A stretch of DNA of 64,000 bases from Oceanobacillus piezotolerans (GCF_003665065.1 NZ_RCHR01000010.1:1-64000); one strand, 5' to 3'. Counted from the first letter of the stretch, positions 25,885-34,027 are shown. The notes: generated by a model from the letters alone, not told the origin. Numbers and translations are program-made.

Positions 25885-27824
25885 TGTGCATCCTCCTCTT
25901 GCAGCAAAACACCAAACACTCCGTCTAGTTGCTTTTTAAATACAGGTTCAAGTCCAAATTCGAATACGAAGACCCGTTTTCTATTCCGTTTCAATATTTC
26001 TAAGGCTCCTTGTAGGATGTCGGGTTGTGTCCTCTCTTCACAAGCAGGAATACGAAGACTAACCGGCATTTTCTCTTTCAAAAGTACGGACGTTACTAGT
26101 TCAGATGAGGAATCCGCTTTGTTTTGCACGTTGATAAGCGCCTCCTGTAATGACCTCCGCAATGCCATAGTTATATTGAGGTCTGTATTGCCATACCACC
26201 CGTCCTCCGTACCTACCCATACTACAGGAAAACCGGACACTTCCTTCCCTGTTCCAATTATTGGTGCACCCTGCATTGTAGTCAGTGCCTCTAAATAGAA
26301 CCGGCATCTCTCATCTTCTATAAAATCCAACTGTACTCGGGAAACAGGATATTCCTGATTAAGCTGTTGCCTTCTCAACTCTTCTGCCAAACACTTTTGT
26401 AACCCTCGGCCAACACCTTCCGCAAAAGATTCACCAGTACCAACTCCAACATTTTCCTCTGGTACTACAATTCTTTCGACATTTTTATTTTTTGGCAAAG
26501 TATTAACAACCAAATTGACCATTCGCGACATATACGTTTCAATTCCAGTTAATCCTGCTTCCCTTCGTGCCTCCTCATGAGTCAAACTCGAACAGACAAT
26601 GTTTTGCATTAACTCGGCTGGTCCCTCTGACAATGGGTCGACTACCTGGACACGGCACTGAGCTAACGGAAGCTGCTTTAAATCCTCCTCCTCCCAAATA
26701 TGGAAGATTCCCGTTTCCTCTGATGTTAATGCATTGAAATAAAGAAGTAATTTACCTGATTCAACTTTATCTGAACCTGTTTGGAGGCGGTCTTCGACAT
26801 CTTCAACCCATTGTGCTGATATATTGCTCGTTACAAGTGGATGAGGTAAAAACGAATGCCAGTTTCCCTCCAATGTATCCATATTCAAAAGAAAAATCCT
26901 ATTACTCTGTTCCAATTCCCTGACTCCAGTAACTTCTTTAAACAATTCAAATACAATCACATTGGCTAACAAGGCCCCCGTAGTGGCAGCGAAGGCAGGA
27001 TAATGCTGATTTTGGGATAAGACAGAATGGTGCAAACGCCGCCATGCTGACTCCCAACACACCTCAGAATCCGGATGTACTAATGGACCTGCTAAGCCTA
27101 CCTGATCAAGGCATATAGCGGGGATAAACATTTTCTTCTCTTCCCTGCAAACGGTATGAAGATGTCTCAGTTCCTCTAGTTCTCCCTCCTGACTCACATA
27201 CAAAATCGAATCAAAGGGCTTCACTATTTCCAGCCAACTCTCCTTCTTTTGCGAAACCTCTTTTAAGTCAATGTCCGAGTCTTTTTTCTGTGCATGTTCT
27301 ACAAGTTCTATTAACCTCTCCCTATTAGTCGGAAACTCGTCTGTGATTAGCACATGGATTTTAGTCAGGCCGGATTCAATCAAAGAAGAAACTAATGAAT
27401 TTAAAATCGAACCAGAGCCAACTGCCAGCACTTTGGCCTGACGGAAAACTTGAAAACGTGCTGCCCCAGAACCAACTAAATTGTCCACAAATTCAATTTG
27501 AGATGCATACTTATTAAGTTGATAATCCAGCAATTGATGTGGAAGGTCCTGGCTTAAATCACGAACATACCCATTCTCATAGAGCACTTCTGCAATTTCA
27601 TATACTCGATCCCGATATGGGCCAGGCAGTCCGTTAGTTAATTGTCCTAACGTATACTCCCCATTGAACATTGGTAACAATTTTTCAACCCATTGATCAA
27701 TCCCAATACCTTCGATATGGAAAGAACTTATATTGTTTCGAAAATACACACCTCTGTTTGGATCAGGGAGATAAAACGTGTCTCTTTTCACTTTGAGACG
27801 CATAGAAGTGTTCAAATTTGCCAT
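25881..27824 (-). CDS. ThiF-like TOMM maturation protein (Ocin-ThiF type)
   Basis: A 647-residue protein when started at the ATG at 27824, which follows AGGAGGATAGAG; an in-frame start at 27857 has no such site. An N-terminal PqqD/RRE-like part (about 10-110, with GIDQWVEKLLPMFNGEYTL) probably grips the leader peptide. It is followed by an E1/ThiF-like Rossmann region (VLAVGSGSILNSLVSSLIESG, about 135-155) and a long family-specific C-terminal half. It resembles the Bacillus 'putative thiazole-containing bacteriocin maturation protein' family. The role is to present the precursor to the YcaO enzyme. First of three coupled genes. Confidence 0.88.
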   Translation of the reverse strand: MANLNTSMRLKVKRDTFYLPDPNRGVYFRNNISSFHIEGIGIDQWVEKLLPMFNGEYTLGQLTNGLPGPYRDRVYEIAEVLYENGYVRDLSQDLPHQLLDYQLNKYASQIEFVDNLVGSGAARFQVFRQAKVLAVGSGSILNSLVSSLIESGLTKIHVLITDEFPTNRERLIELVEHAQKKDSDIDLKEVSQKKESWLEIVKPFDSILYVSQEGELEELRHLHTVCREEKKMFIPAICLDQVGLAGPLVHPDSEVCWESAWRRLHHSVLSQNQHYPAFAATTGALLANVIVFELFKEVTGVRELEQSNRIFLLNMDTLEGNWHSFLPHPLVTSNISAQWVEDVEDRLQTGSDKVESGKLLLYFNALTSEETGIFHIWEEEDLKQLPLAQCRVQVVDPLSEGPAELMQNIVCSSLTHEEARREAGLTGIETYMSRMVNLVVNTLPKNKNVERIVVPEENVGVGTGESFAEGVGRGLQKCLAEELRRQQLNQEYPVSRVQLDFIEDERCRFYLEALTTMQGAPIIGTGKEVSGFPVVWVGTEDGWYGNTDLNITMALRRSLQEALINVQNKADSSSELVTSVLLKEKMPVSLRIPACEERTQPDILQGALEILKRNRKRVFVFEFGLEPVFKKQLDGVFGVLLQEEDAQ

Positions 27825-27919
27825 CTCTATCCTCCTTATACCACTTGTGATCATCATTGTTTATTAGCACTACCACTACCAACATATGTACAGTAATTTG
27901 TCCGTTATGCCTTAACTTA

Positions 27920-27959
27920 TATGGAAAGACCCCTGCAACAATACAGGGGTCTTTCTATA
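27920..27959 (-). terminator. hairpin between precursor and maturation genes (attenuator-like)
   Basis: GAAAGACCCCTG (27924-27935) and its exact complement (27944-27955) form a 12-bp GC-rich stem with an 8-base loop, extended by A-T pairs. No good T-run follows on the minus strand, so partial termination or mRNA processing that favours the precursor is more likely than a full stop. Confidence 0.6.
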
Positions 27960-27983
27960 ATAAAAACTATATAATTGACCGTC

Positions 27984-28253
27984 TTACCAAAATCCACCAT
28001 GGCAACGAAACCCGCCGCATCTGAAACAACGAGCACACCCACCACATCCGCCACATCCGCCACATCCACCGCATCCAAAGCAGCTAAAGCACCGGAACCC
28101 AAAGCAGCTAAAACCAAAGCATCTGCCAAAGCCAAATCCGAATAGCTCACCAGATTGATCAGTATAATACTCACTTTGATCCCAAGGCACTGCCTGAGTC
28201 GCTTGGAAATCACCAACATTCAAATTTTGAAGTTCATTATGGAATTCATTCAT
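27984..28253 (-). CDS. TOMM precursor peptide, heterocycloanthracin/sonorensin type
   Basis: An 89-residue peptide. Residues 1-37 form an acidic, Cys-free leader (starts MNEFHNELQNLNVGDF). Residues 38-89 are the core, with 12 cysteines at 45, 50, 55, 58, 61, 64, 67, 70, 73, 76, 79 and 84, mostly in Cys-Xaa-Xaa spacing and rich in Gly and Phe, ending GFW. This matches the repeated Cys-Xaa-Xaa bacteriocin family of Bacillus. AGGAGGAAAAGAAA precedes the ATG. The cysteines are the expected sites of thiazole formation by the genes just downstream. Secreted antibacterial action is inferred from the family. Confidence 0.9.
   Translation of the reverse strand: MNEFHNELQNLNVGDFQATQAVPWDQSEYYTDQSGELFGFGFGRCFGFSCFGFRCFSCFGCGGCGGCGGCGGCARCFRCGGFRCHGGFW
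28041..28076 (-). repeat. four tandem 9-bp repeats inside the precursor core
   Basis: On the minus strand four units of GGATGTGGC (with single-base variants) run head to tail in frame, each encoding Gly-Cys-Gly. Slippage here would change the number of Cys-Gly-Gly modules without shifting the frame. Confidence 0.9.
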
Positions 28254-28552
28254 TTTCTTTTCCTCCTAAATAATAATTTAAAATATGTGCCTAAAACTTG
28301 AAACAGTAACAGCAGAGTTAAATCGAAAAAGGAACAGTATACCAGATGGTACATTTAATATTTCGATTACTCATCAACAACTTATGTACATTAGATGGGT
28401 ATTGTTACTAATATAAAAGCCTAATTTATAAAAGTCGGCAAAAATTCATCCATCGATTAAGCCCTTTAATGGTGTTTTCACCGTATAACTAAATTTATAT
28501 TGGTTAAAAAAGTGGCCTAAAAATATTTTTATTCTGGAAGAATTTTTTCACA

Positions 28553-28583
28553 TAAAAAAATCCTCAACCAAAGTGGTTGAGGA
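28553..28583 (-). terminator. terminator of the rpsI 3'-end remnant
   Basis: TCCTCAACCA and TGGTTGAGGA enclose a 3-base loop, and seven T residues follow on the minus strand. It stands in the same place relative to the rpsI remnant as the terminator at 33125-33160 stands to intact rpsI. Confidence 0.85.
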
Positions 28584-28613
28584 CCTTGAAATCGCCAAAA
28601 ATAAACATTCCAA

Positions 28614-28655
28614 GAACTGAGGTTCACGACGAGCGCCGTATTTTTCTAGTCATGT
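28614..28655 (-). pseudogene. remnant of the rpsI 3' end (attachment-site copy)
   Basis: GAACTGAGGTTCACGACG is nearly the same as the end of rpsI at 33187-33205 (GAACTGAGGTGCACGACG), and the similarity extends over GCGCC and GTATTT with a short deletion, and on the other side to CCTTGAAA and a terminator. Read on the minus strand it gives ARREPQF against ARRAPQF in intact S9. It is best explained as the far attachment site of an element that once entered the rpsI 3' end. Confidence 0.75.
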
Positions 28656-28880
28656 ATGTATATATAACATGAGGAAATGTAAAAAAATGATTCTCCAATA
28701 CACTGATTCTATTTATTAGAAAAAGAAAAATGTTGATTCTTAGAAATTTCAAAGGGTTACAGGCCCAGCTACTCCAATATCTGGTGGGGCCACTTTCAAG
28801 AATTTAGTTGCATTACCACTGTAAAAGGCAGAACAAGTCCGTAATTAGATTCCCAACTCACTTTGCGGTCAGCTTTTATA
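28656..28880. other. spacer after the peptidase gene
   Basis: AT-rich, no gene called. GGCCCCACCAG and CTGGGCC near 28760-28795 could pair weakly on the minus strand. A short frame there reads to a stop, but with no start signal. Confidence 0.4.
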
Positions 28881-30659
28881 TTAATTACGTCCCAAATATT
28901 TCTCAAGGAAAGCAGCCACCATAGAGTAAACATAGATTTTATCGTCCGGCTTCACTAGGGTATGCCCCTCCCCTTCTATACGATGAAATGTAACGGGATG
29001 TCCTCGTTGCTTCAGTTTATTGACGATTTGCTCCGACTCGCCGATGGGGACCCGCGGGTCATTTTCGCCATGGATGACTAGAAGGGGAGCCGTAATTTCA
29101 TCAGCATGATTAAGAGGATCAATCTGATTAAAAAAATCCCCGTCACGTTCAACAGTACCGTATTCAATTTCTCTAAGCCGCTTTCTCCAGGGACTGGTTG
29201 TTTGGATAAACGTCCGCAGGCTCGACATACCAACAATATCAACTGCAGCCGCCCATAAATGGGGATAATGACTGATCAAGGCAAGCGTTAAAAATCCTCC
29301 ATAACTTCCTCCAAGGACAGCGATTTTACTCACATCAATATCTGGTTCTTGTCTGAGCCAATCCACTAGGGATATCACATCTTTTACAGCATCCATGCGT
29401 TTTCTTACATCATCCAAATGGGTATACGTCTTTCCGTACCCTGTACTCCCGCGGAAATTAGGTATTGCTATACAATAGCCCTGGCTTAGTAAAAATTTCA
29501 AAAGTGGATTGTAGGACGCTCGGCTTTGACTTTCTGGTCCACCATGAAGATAGATGACAACCGGATGTTTCTTAGCAGCTGACTTTGGCTTATAATAAAA
29601 AAAAGGAATCTGAAGATCATCAAATGAACGATAGGATAGCAATCTAGGATAGGATATTCCTTCTATGAGAGGTTTGCTTTCATTCATTACTGGCTGGGCC
29701 TGAAGAGTTAAAAGATGAAGTGCCCATAGTTCTGACGGGTGCTTAGGTCCATTTAATTTAAAAAGCAGCATTTGTCGTTGAGGTAAGAAGGCAAGATTGG
29801 TAATGACCCCAATTGGTGTTTCCCATGTATAAAGAGTTCCTTGGTTCAAATCAAACAAGTATCCTTTTGAGATTCCACCTTGATTCTCAGTAAAAGCAAA
29901 CATGTTATTTTCCTTATTAAAGGCCAATCCTTCAAAATCCCAATTTCCCCGCAGCAGCCAGGTTAATTGTTTAGTGCGCAGATTAATACGTGCTAGTCCA
30001 TAGAATTCACTATCTTTGTTGGACAATAGATATATATCTTCCCCGTTGTGACTGAAATGGATATTACGGTAGCTCGCTTCTCCTGAATGCTCTGTAATCC
30101 AGTCGATGTTTCCATTTAAAAGAGATAATATCCCTAAATCATGATCTAACGCGGAGTTTGTTCTTCTTACCAGTAATGCATTTCCATTAGGAAACCATCT
30201 CACCACAGTAAACATTCCGTCTTCCGCAAACACTAGATGAGTTTCAAATGTCTCTAGACTCTGGATATAAATATCTAAAAATGCTGGGTTCCGTCGGTTA
30301 CTGGACCAGGCAATCCATTTCCCGTCCGGAGAGCTTCCCCCATATAAATGAACATGTTCAGGCGAGTTGGTCAGTGGGATGAGCATACCATTTTCCTTGA
30401 GGAGAAATAATTGCTCCCTTTCATTTCCCGTCACATCCATCCCAATAATTAAATCCGAAGTGCCAGCAACATATTTTAAGAACGTAATTCCTTCCGATGA
30501 AAAAGATTGCTGCTCAGGTCTCCCTTGATCTAGATTCCACTTCTCTACTCTAGGCAATCCCATATAATCGACGATTACACTTATTTGATTACAACTCGGT
30601 TCACAATCAAAATCTCTAACCGTACGTTGATTGACATAAGGGTCTGGAACCATTTTCAT
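28881..30659 (-). CDS. S9 family prolyl oligopeptidase-like serine peptidase
   Basis: About 592 residues from the ATG at 30659, which follows GGGAAGG; in-frame alternatives are ATG 30653 and a weak TTG 30719. The N-terminal two-thirds is a beta-propeller with WD-like repeats (DGKWIAWSSNRRNP). The C-terminal alpha/beta hydrolase has the nucleophile elbow GGSYGGFLTL, an Asp in HGENDPRVPIGES and a His in GEGHTLVKPDD. It cleaves short peptides, probably in the cytosol since no signal peptide is seen. Although it lies upstream of the TOMM precursor on the same strand, the rpsI remnant and a terminator separate the two, so a role in leader removal is doubtful. Confidence 0.85.
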   Translation of the reverse strand: MKMVPDPYVNQRTVRDFDCEPSCNQISVIVDYMGLPRVEKWNLDQGRPEQQSFSSEGITFLKYVAGTSDLIIGMDVTGNEREQLFLLKENGMLIPLTNSPEHVHLYGGSSPDGKWIAWSSNRRNPAFLDIYIQSLETFETHLVFAEDGMFTVVRWFPNGNALLVRRTNSALDHDLGILSLLNGNIDWITEHSGEASYRNIHFSHNGEDIYLLSNKDSEFYGLARINLRTKQLTWLLRGNWDFEGLAFNKENNMFAFTENQGGISKGYLFDLNQGTLYTWETPIGVITNLAFLPQRQMLLFKLNGPKHPSELWALHLLTLQAQPVMNESKPLIEGISYPRLLSYRSFDDLQIPFFYYKPKSAAKKHPVVIYLHGGPESQSRASYNPLLKFLLSQGYCIAIPNFRGSTGYGKTYTHLDDVRKRMDAVKDVISLVDWLRQEPDIDVSKIAVLGGSYGGFLTLALISHYPHLWAAAVDIVGMSSLRTFIQTTSPWRKRLREIEYGTVERDGDFFNQIDPLNHADEITAPLLVIHGENDPRVPIGESEQIVNKLKQRGHPVTFHRIEGEGHTLVKPDDKIYVYSMVAAFLEKYLGRN

Positions 30660-30890
30660 CATTTCCTTCCCACCCATTTCTCTAGTTTGTGAAAACAACT
30701 TGGCGTTATTATGAAACAATCTTAATATAATAAGACGCTCAGATTCATTATATTTAGGCAGGGTGGGCAGTATGCATGACGTAGAAATGAATCAATACAT
30801 CAATTTTAGAAGAAGTACATCTAAAAATAGTACGATTGTAACAATAGTGCTATATATCTTATTAATTAAAATCTATCAACACAACTATTT

Positions 30891-30920
30891 AAGATTGCTA
30901 AAGCAGCAACATTCCAGTAA
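30891..30920 (+). pseudogene. tyrosine-integrase C-terminal tail remnant A
   Basis: The frame reads KIAKAATFQ and a stop, paralleling KEKTAETFQ and a stop at the second remnant (33047-33076). Upstream sequence no longer resembles an integrase. It runs directly into direct repeat copy A. Confidence 0.45.
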
Positions 30921-30966
30921 TAAACTATAATATAGGGTCAGCTGTAGTCTCAAACAATTTACAGGT
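30909..30966 (+). repeat. 58-bp direct repeat, copy A
   Basis: About 90 percent identical, by hand alignment, to 33065-33122, same orientation and equal length. It contains AATAAACTATAATATAGG and TGTAGTCTCA. Both copies begin inside an integrase tail, which suggests the 3' flank and attachment region of an integrated element. Confidence 0.8.
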
Positions 30967-31100
30967 AAAAGATGCTTATGTTTCTAACCTTTGTTATAAA
31001 ACATAGAATTCATGCTGTTAATAGCATCATTATGATAATCTATTAGATTTATTTTTCTTATTTTAATAAAAAGGGATTGTATTATAATTTATTATAATTT

Positions 31101-31126
31101 ATAATTCAGATAATATTCTGAATTAT
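31101..31126. promoter_or_regulatory. inverted repeat at the AGCS symporter leader
   Basis: ATAATTCAGA and TCTGAATTAT are perfect 10-base arms with a 6-base centre, ending at the ribosome binding site AAAAGGGGTGA. It may be an operator or an RNA hairpin that limits access to the start. Confidence 0.5.
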
Positions 31127-31141
31127 AAAAGGGGTGATTTT

Positions 31142-32620
31142 TTGTTTAATCAAATTATAGACACTATTAACGGCTGGCTATGGAGTCCTTTATTGGTGGG
31201 TTTCATTGTAGTAACTGGTTTGTATTTTAGTTTTCGCACCAGATTCCTACAGATTCGCCATATTAAGGAAATGATAAAACTAGTAACTACGGGGAAGGGT
31301 TCCGATGCAGGGGTTTCTCCATTCCAGGCATTAGCGATATCTTTATCGGGTCGTATTGGCGTAGGTAACATCGCTGGAACCGCAACAGGTATTGCTTTTG
31401 GAGGACCTGGTGCTGTCTTTTGGATGTGGGTCATTACCTTTATCGGTGCAGCGTCAGCTTTCGTAGAGTCAACTCTTGCTCAGATCTATAAGGAAAAGCA
31501 AGATGGTCAGTATCGCGGGGGTCCTGCATTCTACATTGAAAAAGGACTTGGCTGGAAATGGTTTGCGGTCATTTTCGCAGGCGCAACTCTGCTTGCAATG
31601 TCTTTCTTAATGCCAGGTATACAGGCAAATGCAATAGGAGATAGTGTGCATAACGCTTTTGGTCTTGATACAACAATTACTGGCCTAATTCTTATCGCAC
31701 TTGTTGGTTTTACTATCTTTGGTGGTGTTAAGCGTATTGCTAAGGTTGCAGAATTGGTCGTTCCTTTCATGGCAGCTGCTTATGTGTTACTTGCACTTGT
31801 AATCATAGGTAGCAATTTTGTAGATATTCCAGCTGTATTTGCGTTAATCTTTAAAAGCGCTTTCGGAGCAGAAGAATTATTTGGTGGTATTATCGGTTCA
31901 GCTATTATGTGGGGGGTAAAGCGTGGTCTATATGCCAATGAAGCCGGTCAGGGTACAGGTGCTCACCCAGCAGCGGCGGCGGAAGTGTCTCATCCCGTTA
32001 AACAAGGTCTTGTGCAATCATTCTCCATTTATTTAGATGTATTCTTAGTTGTAACAGCAACTGCTATGATGATTTTATTTACAAGTTCTTACAATGTAAT
32101 TGATGAAAATACTGGGCAAACCATTACTGAAAACCTTCAAGGAGTTGAACCAGGCCCTGGTTACACTCAAGCGGCAGTTGATACAGTCATCCCAGGGTTC
32201 GGATCAGGATTTATTGCTATTGCAATATTCCTCTTTGCCTTTACAACCATTTACGCTTATTACTATATCGCAGAGACTAACCTTGCCTATCTAGTACGTG
32301 GCAGATTTAGAAATATTGCTTTCTTTTTACTGAAACTACTTCTTTTATTCTCTATTTTCCTTGGATCTGTAAGTACTTCAACAGCAGCATGGGCATTGGG
32401 TGATATTGGACTTGGAATTATGGTTTGGCTGAACTTAATTGCAATTCTATTGTTATTTAAACCAGCAAATATCGCTTTAAAGGATTACGAAGAGCAGCTT
32501 AAGCAAGGTAAAGATCCAGAATTCAACTCATCTAAATATGGAATTAAGAATGCTGATTTCTGGAAAAATGGTTATGAAAGTCCGGATAAAAAAGATAAAG
32601 ATGTTGATAAAATATCATAA
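31142..32620 (+). CDS. AGCS-family amino acid:cation symporter (alanine/glycine type)
   Basis: A 492-residue membrane protein with about ten to eleven helices. Family signatures are clear: SGRIGVGNIAGTATGIAFGG near residues 70-90 and RGLYANEAGQGTGAHPAA near 265. It takes up alanine, glycine or related amino acids with Na+ (or H+). It starts with TTG five bases after AAGGGGTGA. An inverted repeat overlaps the leader and a terminator closes the gene, so it is monocistronic. It is flanked by the two 58-bp direct repeats and lies inside the presumed rpsI-associated element. Confidence 0.9.
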   Translation: MFNQIIDTINGWLWSPLLVGFIVVTGLYFSFRTRFLQIRHIKEMIKLVTTGKGSDAGVSPFQALAISLSGRIGVGNIAGTATGIAFGGPGAVFWMWVITFIGAASAFVESTLAQIYKEKQDGQYRGGPAFYIEKGLGWKWFAVIFAGATLLAMSFLMPGIQANAIGDSVHNAFGLDTTITGLILIALVGFTIFGGVKRIAKVAELVVPFMAAAYVLLALVIIGSNFVDIPAVFALIFKSAFGAEELFGGIIGSAIMWGVKRGLYANEAGQGTGAHPAAAAEVSHPVKQGLVQSFSIYLDVFLVVTATAMMILFTSSYNVIDENTGQTITENLQGVEPGPGYTQAAVDTVIPGFGSGFIAIAIFLFAFTTIYAYYYIAETNLAYLVRGRFRNIAFFLLKLLLLFSIFLGSVSTSTAAWALGDIGLGIMVWLNLIAILLLFKPANIALKDYEEQLKQGKDPEFNSSKYGIKNADFWKNGYESPDKKDKDVDKIS

Positions 32621-32670
32621 ATTGAACTACTATCCGTGTATGGTTCCTTTGGATAGTTAGTTACGTTAGG

Positions 32671-32703
32671 AAAGCACCAGCTTTAGCTATCTGGTGCTTT
32701 TAT
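32671..32703 (+). terminator. terminator after the AGCS symporter
   Basis: AAAGCACCAG and CTGGTGCTTT form a perfect stem with a 10-base loop, followed by TTATT. Confidence 0.8.
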
Positions 32704-32983
32704 TATTATTACTAAATTTTATCAAATATTATAATCAAGACGTACATAAAGTGATGATGCAAAGCAGTCATGTAGTATATATAAAGAAATTTATTAATAC
32801 GGCTATATATGGAAACACAGAATCTCATGAAATTTTAGTAGAAAACTATCAAATTAAAGAAATAGGAAATAATATTGCCGCCATATGTTGATTCTTAATT
32901 AACTTAGATTATCTCTTTTCAAGTCTAGTACGGAGGAAATGCAAATTTTCTACGGTGTCAGTCCCCCACTTCTATGAAGAGTT
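32704..32983. other. AT-rich spacer before the integrase remnant
   Basis: It contains an unsupported 65-codon plus-strand frame starting within the terminator T-run, with no ribosome site and no recognisable similarity. Probably decayed element DNA. Confidence 0.4.
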
Positions 32984-33076
32984 AATGCAAGTCATACCGA
33001 TAGTAAAACCATGAGGCATATTTACACTCATGTGACCGATAAAGCGAAGGAGAAGACAGCAGAGACATTCCAATAA
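32984..33076 (+). pseudogene. tyrosine-integrase C-terminal remnant B
   Basis: The frame reads HTDSKTMRHIYTHVTDKAKE, then KTAETFQ and a stop. RHIYTHVTD contains the catalytic-Tyr region typical of the C-terminal end of phage-type integrases. The rest of the gene is missing, so this is a decayed 3' fragment, oriented toward rpsI. It ends within direct repeat copy B. Confidence 0.7.
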
Positions 33077-33122
33077 TAAACTATAATATAGGTTGAGTTG
33101 TAGTCTCAGACAATTTACAGGC
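33065..33122 (+). repeat. 58-bp direct repeat, copy B
   Basis: Partner of 30909-30966, six differences by eye. It ends three bases before the rpsI terminator, the position expected of an attachment junction at the rpsI 3' end. Confidence 0.8.
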
Positions 33123-33124
33123 AA

Positions 33125-33160
33125 TAAAAAAGACCCTTTCCACATAAGTGAAAAGAGCCT
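33125..33160 (-). terminator. terminator of the rplM-rpsI operon
   Basis: On the minus strand GGCTCTTTTCAC pairs with GTGGAAAGGGTC (several G-U pairs) and six T residues follow. Confidence 0.75.
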
Positions 33161-33175
33161 TGAAACGTAGATATA

Positions 33176-33568
33176 TTAACGTTTTGAGAACTGAGGTGCA
33201 CGACGTGCGCCTTTAAGACCGTATTTCTTACGTTCTTTCATACGAGGGTCACGAGTTAAGAATCCAGCACGTTTAAGAGTTGTGCGGTATTCAGGATCTG
33301 CCTCAAGAAGTGCACGAGCGATTCCATGACGGATAGCACCAGCTTGACCAGTGAAACCTCCACCATGAACGTTTACTAATACGTCATATGTTCCTTCTGT
33401 TTCTGTAGCAGCTAAAGGCTGGTTAAGAATAAGAAGTTGAGTTTCATATGGGAAATACTCTCTTGCATCACGACCATTAACTTTTACATTACCTGATCCT
33501 GGTACTAGACGTACACGAGCAGTTGATTTTTTACGACGACCTGTTCCGTAGTATTGTACTTGTGCCAA
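33176..33568 (-). CDS. rpsI: 30S ribosomal protein S9
   Basis: 130 residues, equal to B. subtilis S9. I start at the TTG at 33568, seven bases after GGAGGT, giving [12 protein letters not shown] directly after the start; an ATG seven codons earlier would bury the ribosome site. The C-terminal [17 protein letters not shown] tail reaches the P-site tRNA. Second gene after rplM. Its 3' end seems to be an element insertion site, yet the reading frame is complete and normal. Confidence 0.96.
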   Translation of the reverse strand: MAQVQYYGTGRRKKSTARVRLVPGSGNVKVNGRDAREYFPYETQLLILNQPLAATETEGTYDVLVNVHGGGFTGQAGAIRHGIARALLEADPEYRTTLKRAGFLTRDPRMKERKKYGLKGARRAPQFSKR

Positions 33569-33589
33569 AATGTTTACCTCCTTTTTCAA

Positions 33590-34027
33590 TTACCCACGAA
33601 GTTCGTAAACTTCTGGTTTTTGTGCTTGATGATTGTGTTCAGCGCCTCTGAATACGTGTAATTTTTTCGCCATTCTGCGGCCTAGAGGTCCTTTAGGAAG
33701 CATACCTTTAATTGTAGTTTCCAACATTTCCTCTGTATATTTAGTAAGCATTTCGCTTGCATTACGAGCTCTAAGTCCACCTGGGTGTCCTGAGTGGTTG
33801 TAATACATCTTGTCGTTTAATTTGTTACCTGTTAATTCAATTTTTTCAGCGTTGATAATAATTACGTGATCTCCAGTATCAGCGTGTGGAGTGTAAGTTG
33901 GTTTGTGTTTTCCACGAAGGATAGATGCAACTTCACTAGCTAAACGACCTAAACGTTGGCCTTCAGCATCCACAACTAACCATTTGCGTTCAATATTGTT
34001 TTCATTCGCCATGAACGTTGTGCGCAT
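33590..34027 (-). CDS. rplM: 50S ribosomal protein L13
   Basis: 145 residues from the ATG at 34027 ([11 protein letters not shown]), preceded by GGAGGGAAAAAAC. A longer in-frame ATG at 34087 lies in the leader hairpin region and is unlikely. L13 is an early assembly protein of the large subunit. [17 protein letters not shown] and the [11 protein letters not shown] stretch are typical. It heads the rplM-rpsI operon. Confidence 0.96.
   Translation of the reverse strand: MRTTFMANENNIERKWLVVDAEGQRLGRLASEVASILRGKHKPTYTPHADTGDHVIIINAEKIELTGNKLNDKMYYNHSGHPGGLRARNASEMLTKYTEEMLETTIKGMLPKGPLGRRMAKKLHVFRGAEHNHQAQKPEVYELRG

Noticed and set aside
27917..28219. Open frame on the same strand as the precursor, shifted, rich in Ala/Asp/Val
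   Set aside because: It is the alternate frame of the Gly/Cys repeats in the precursor; no ribosome site, and it runs through the hairpin at 27920-27959.
28752..28840. Short minus-strand frame reading NATKFLKVAPPDIGVAGP before a stop
   Set aside because: It looks peptide-like, but lacks a start codon and ribosome site and is preceded by a stop; I could not tie it to any family.
32694..32891. 65-codon plus-strand frame after the AGCS gene
   Set aside because: Begins in the terminator T-run, poly-Leu start, no ribosome site, no recognisable domain.
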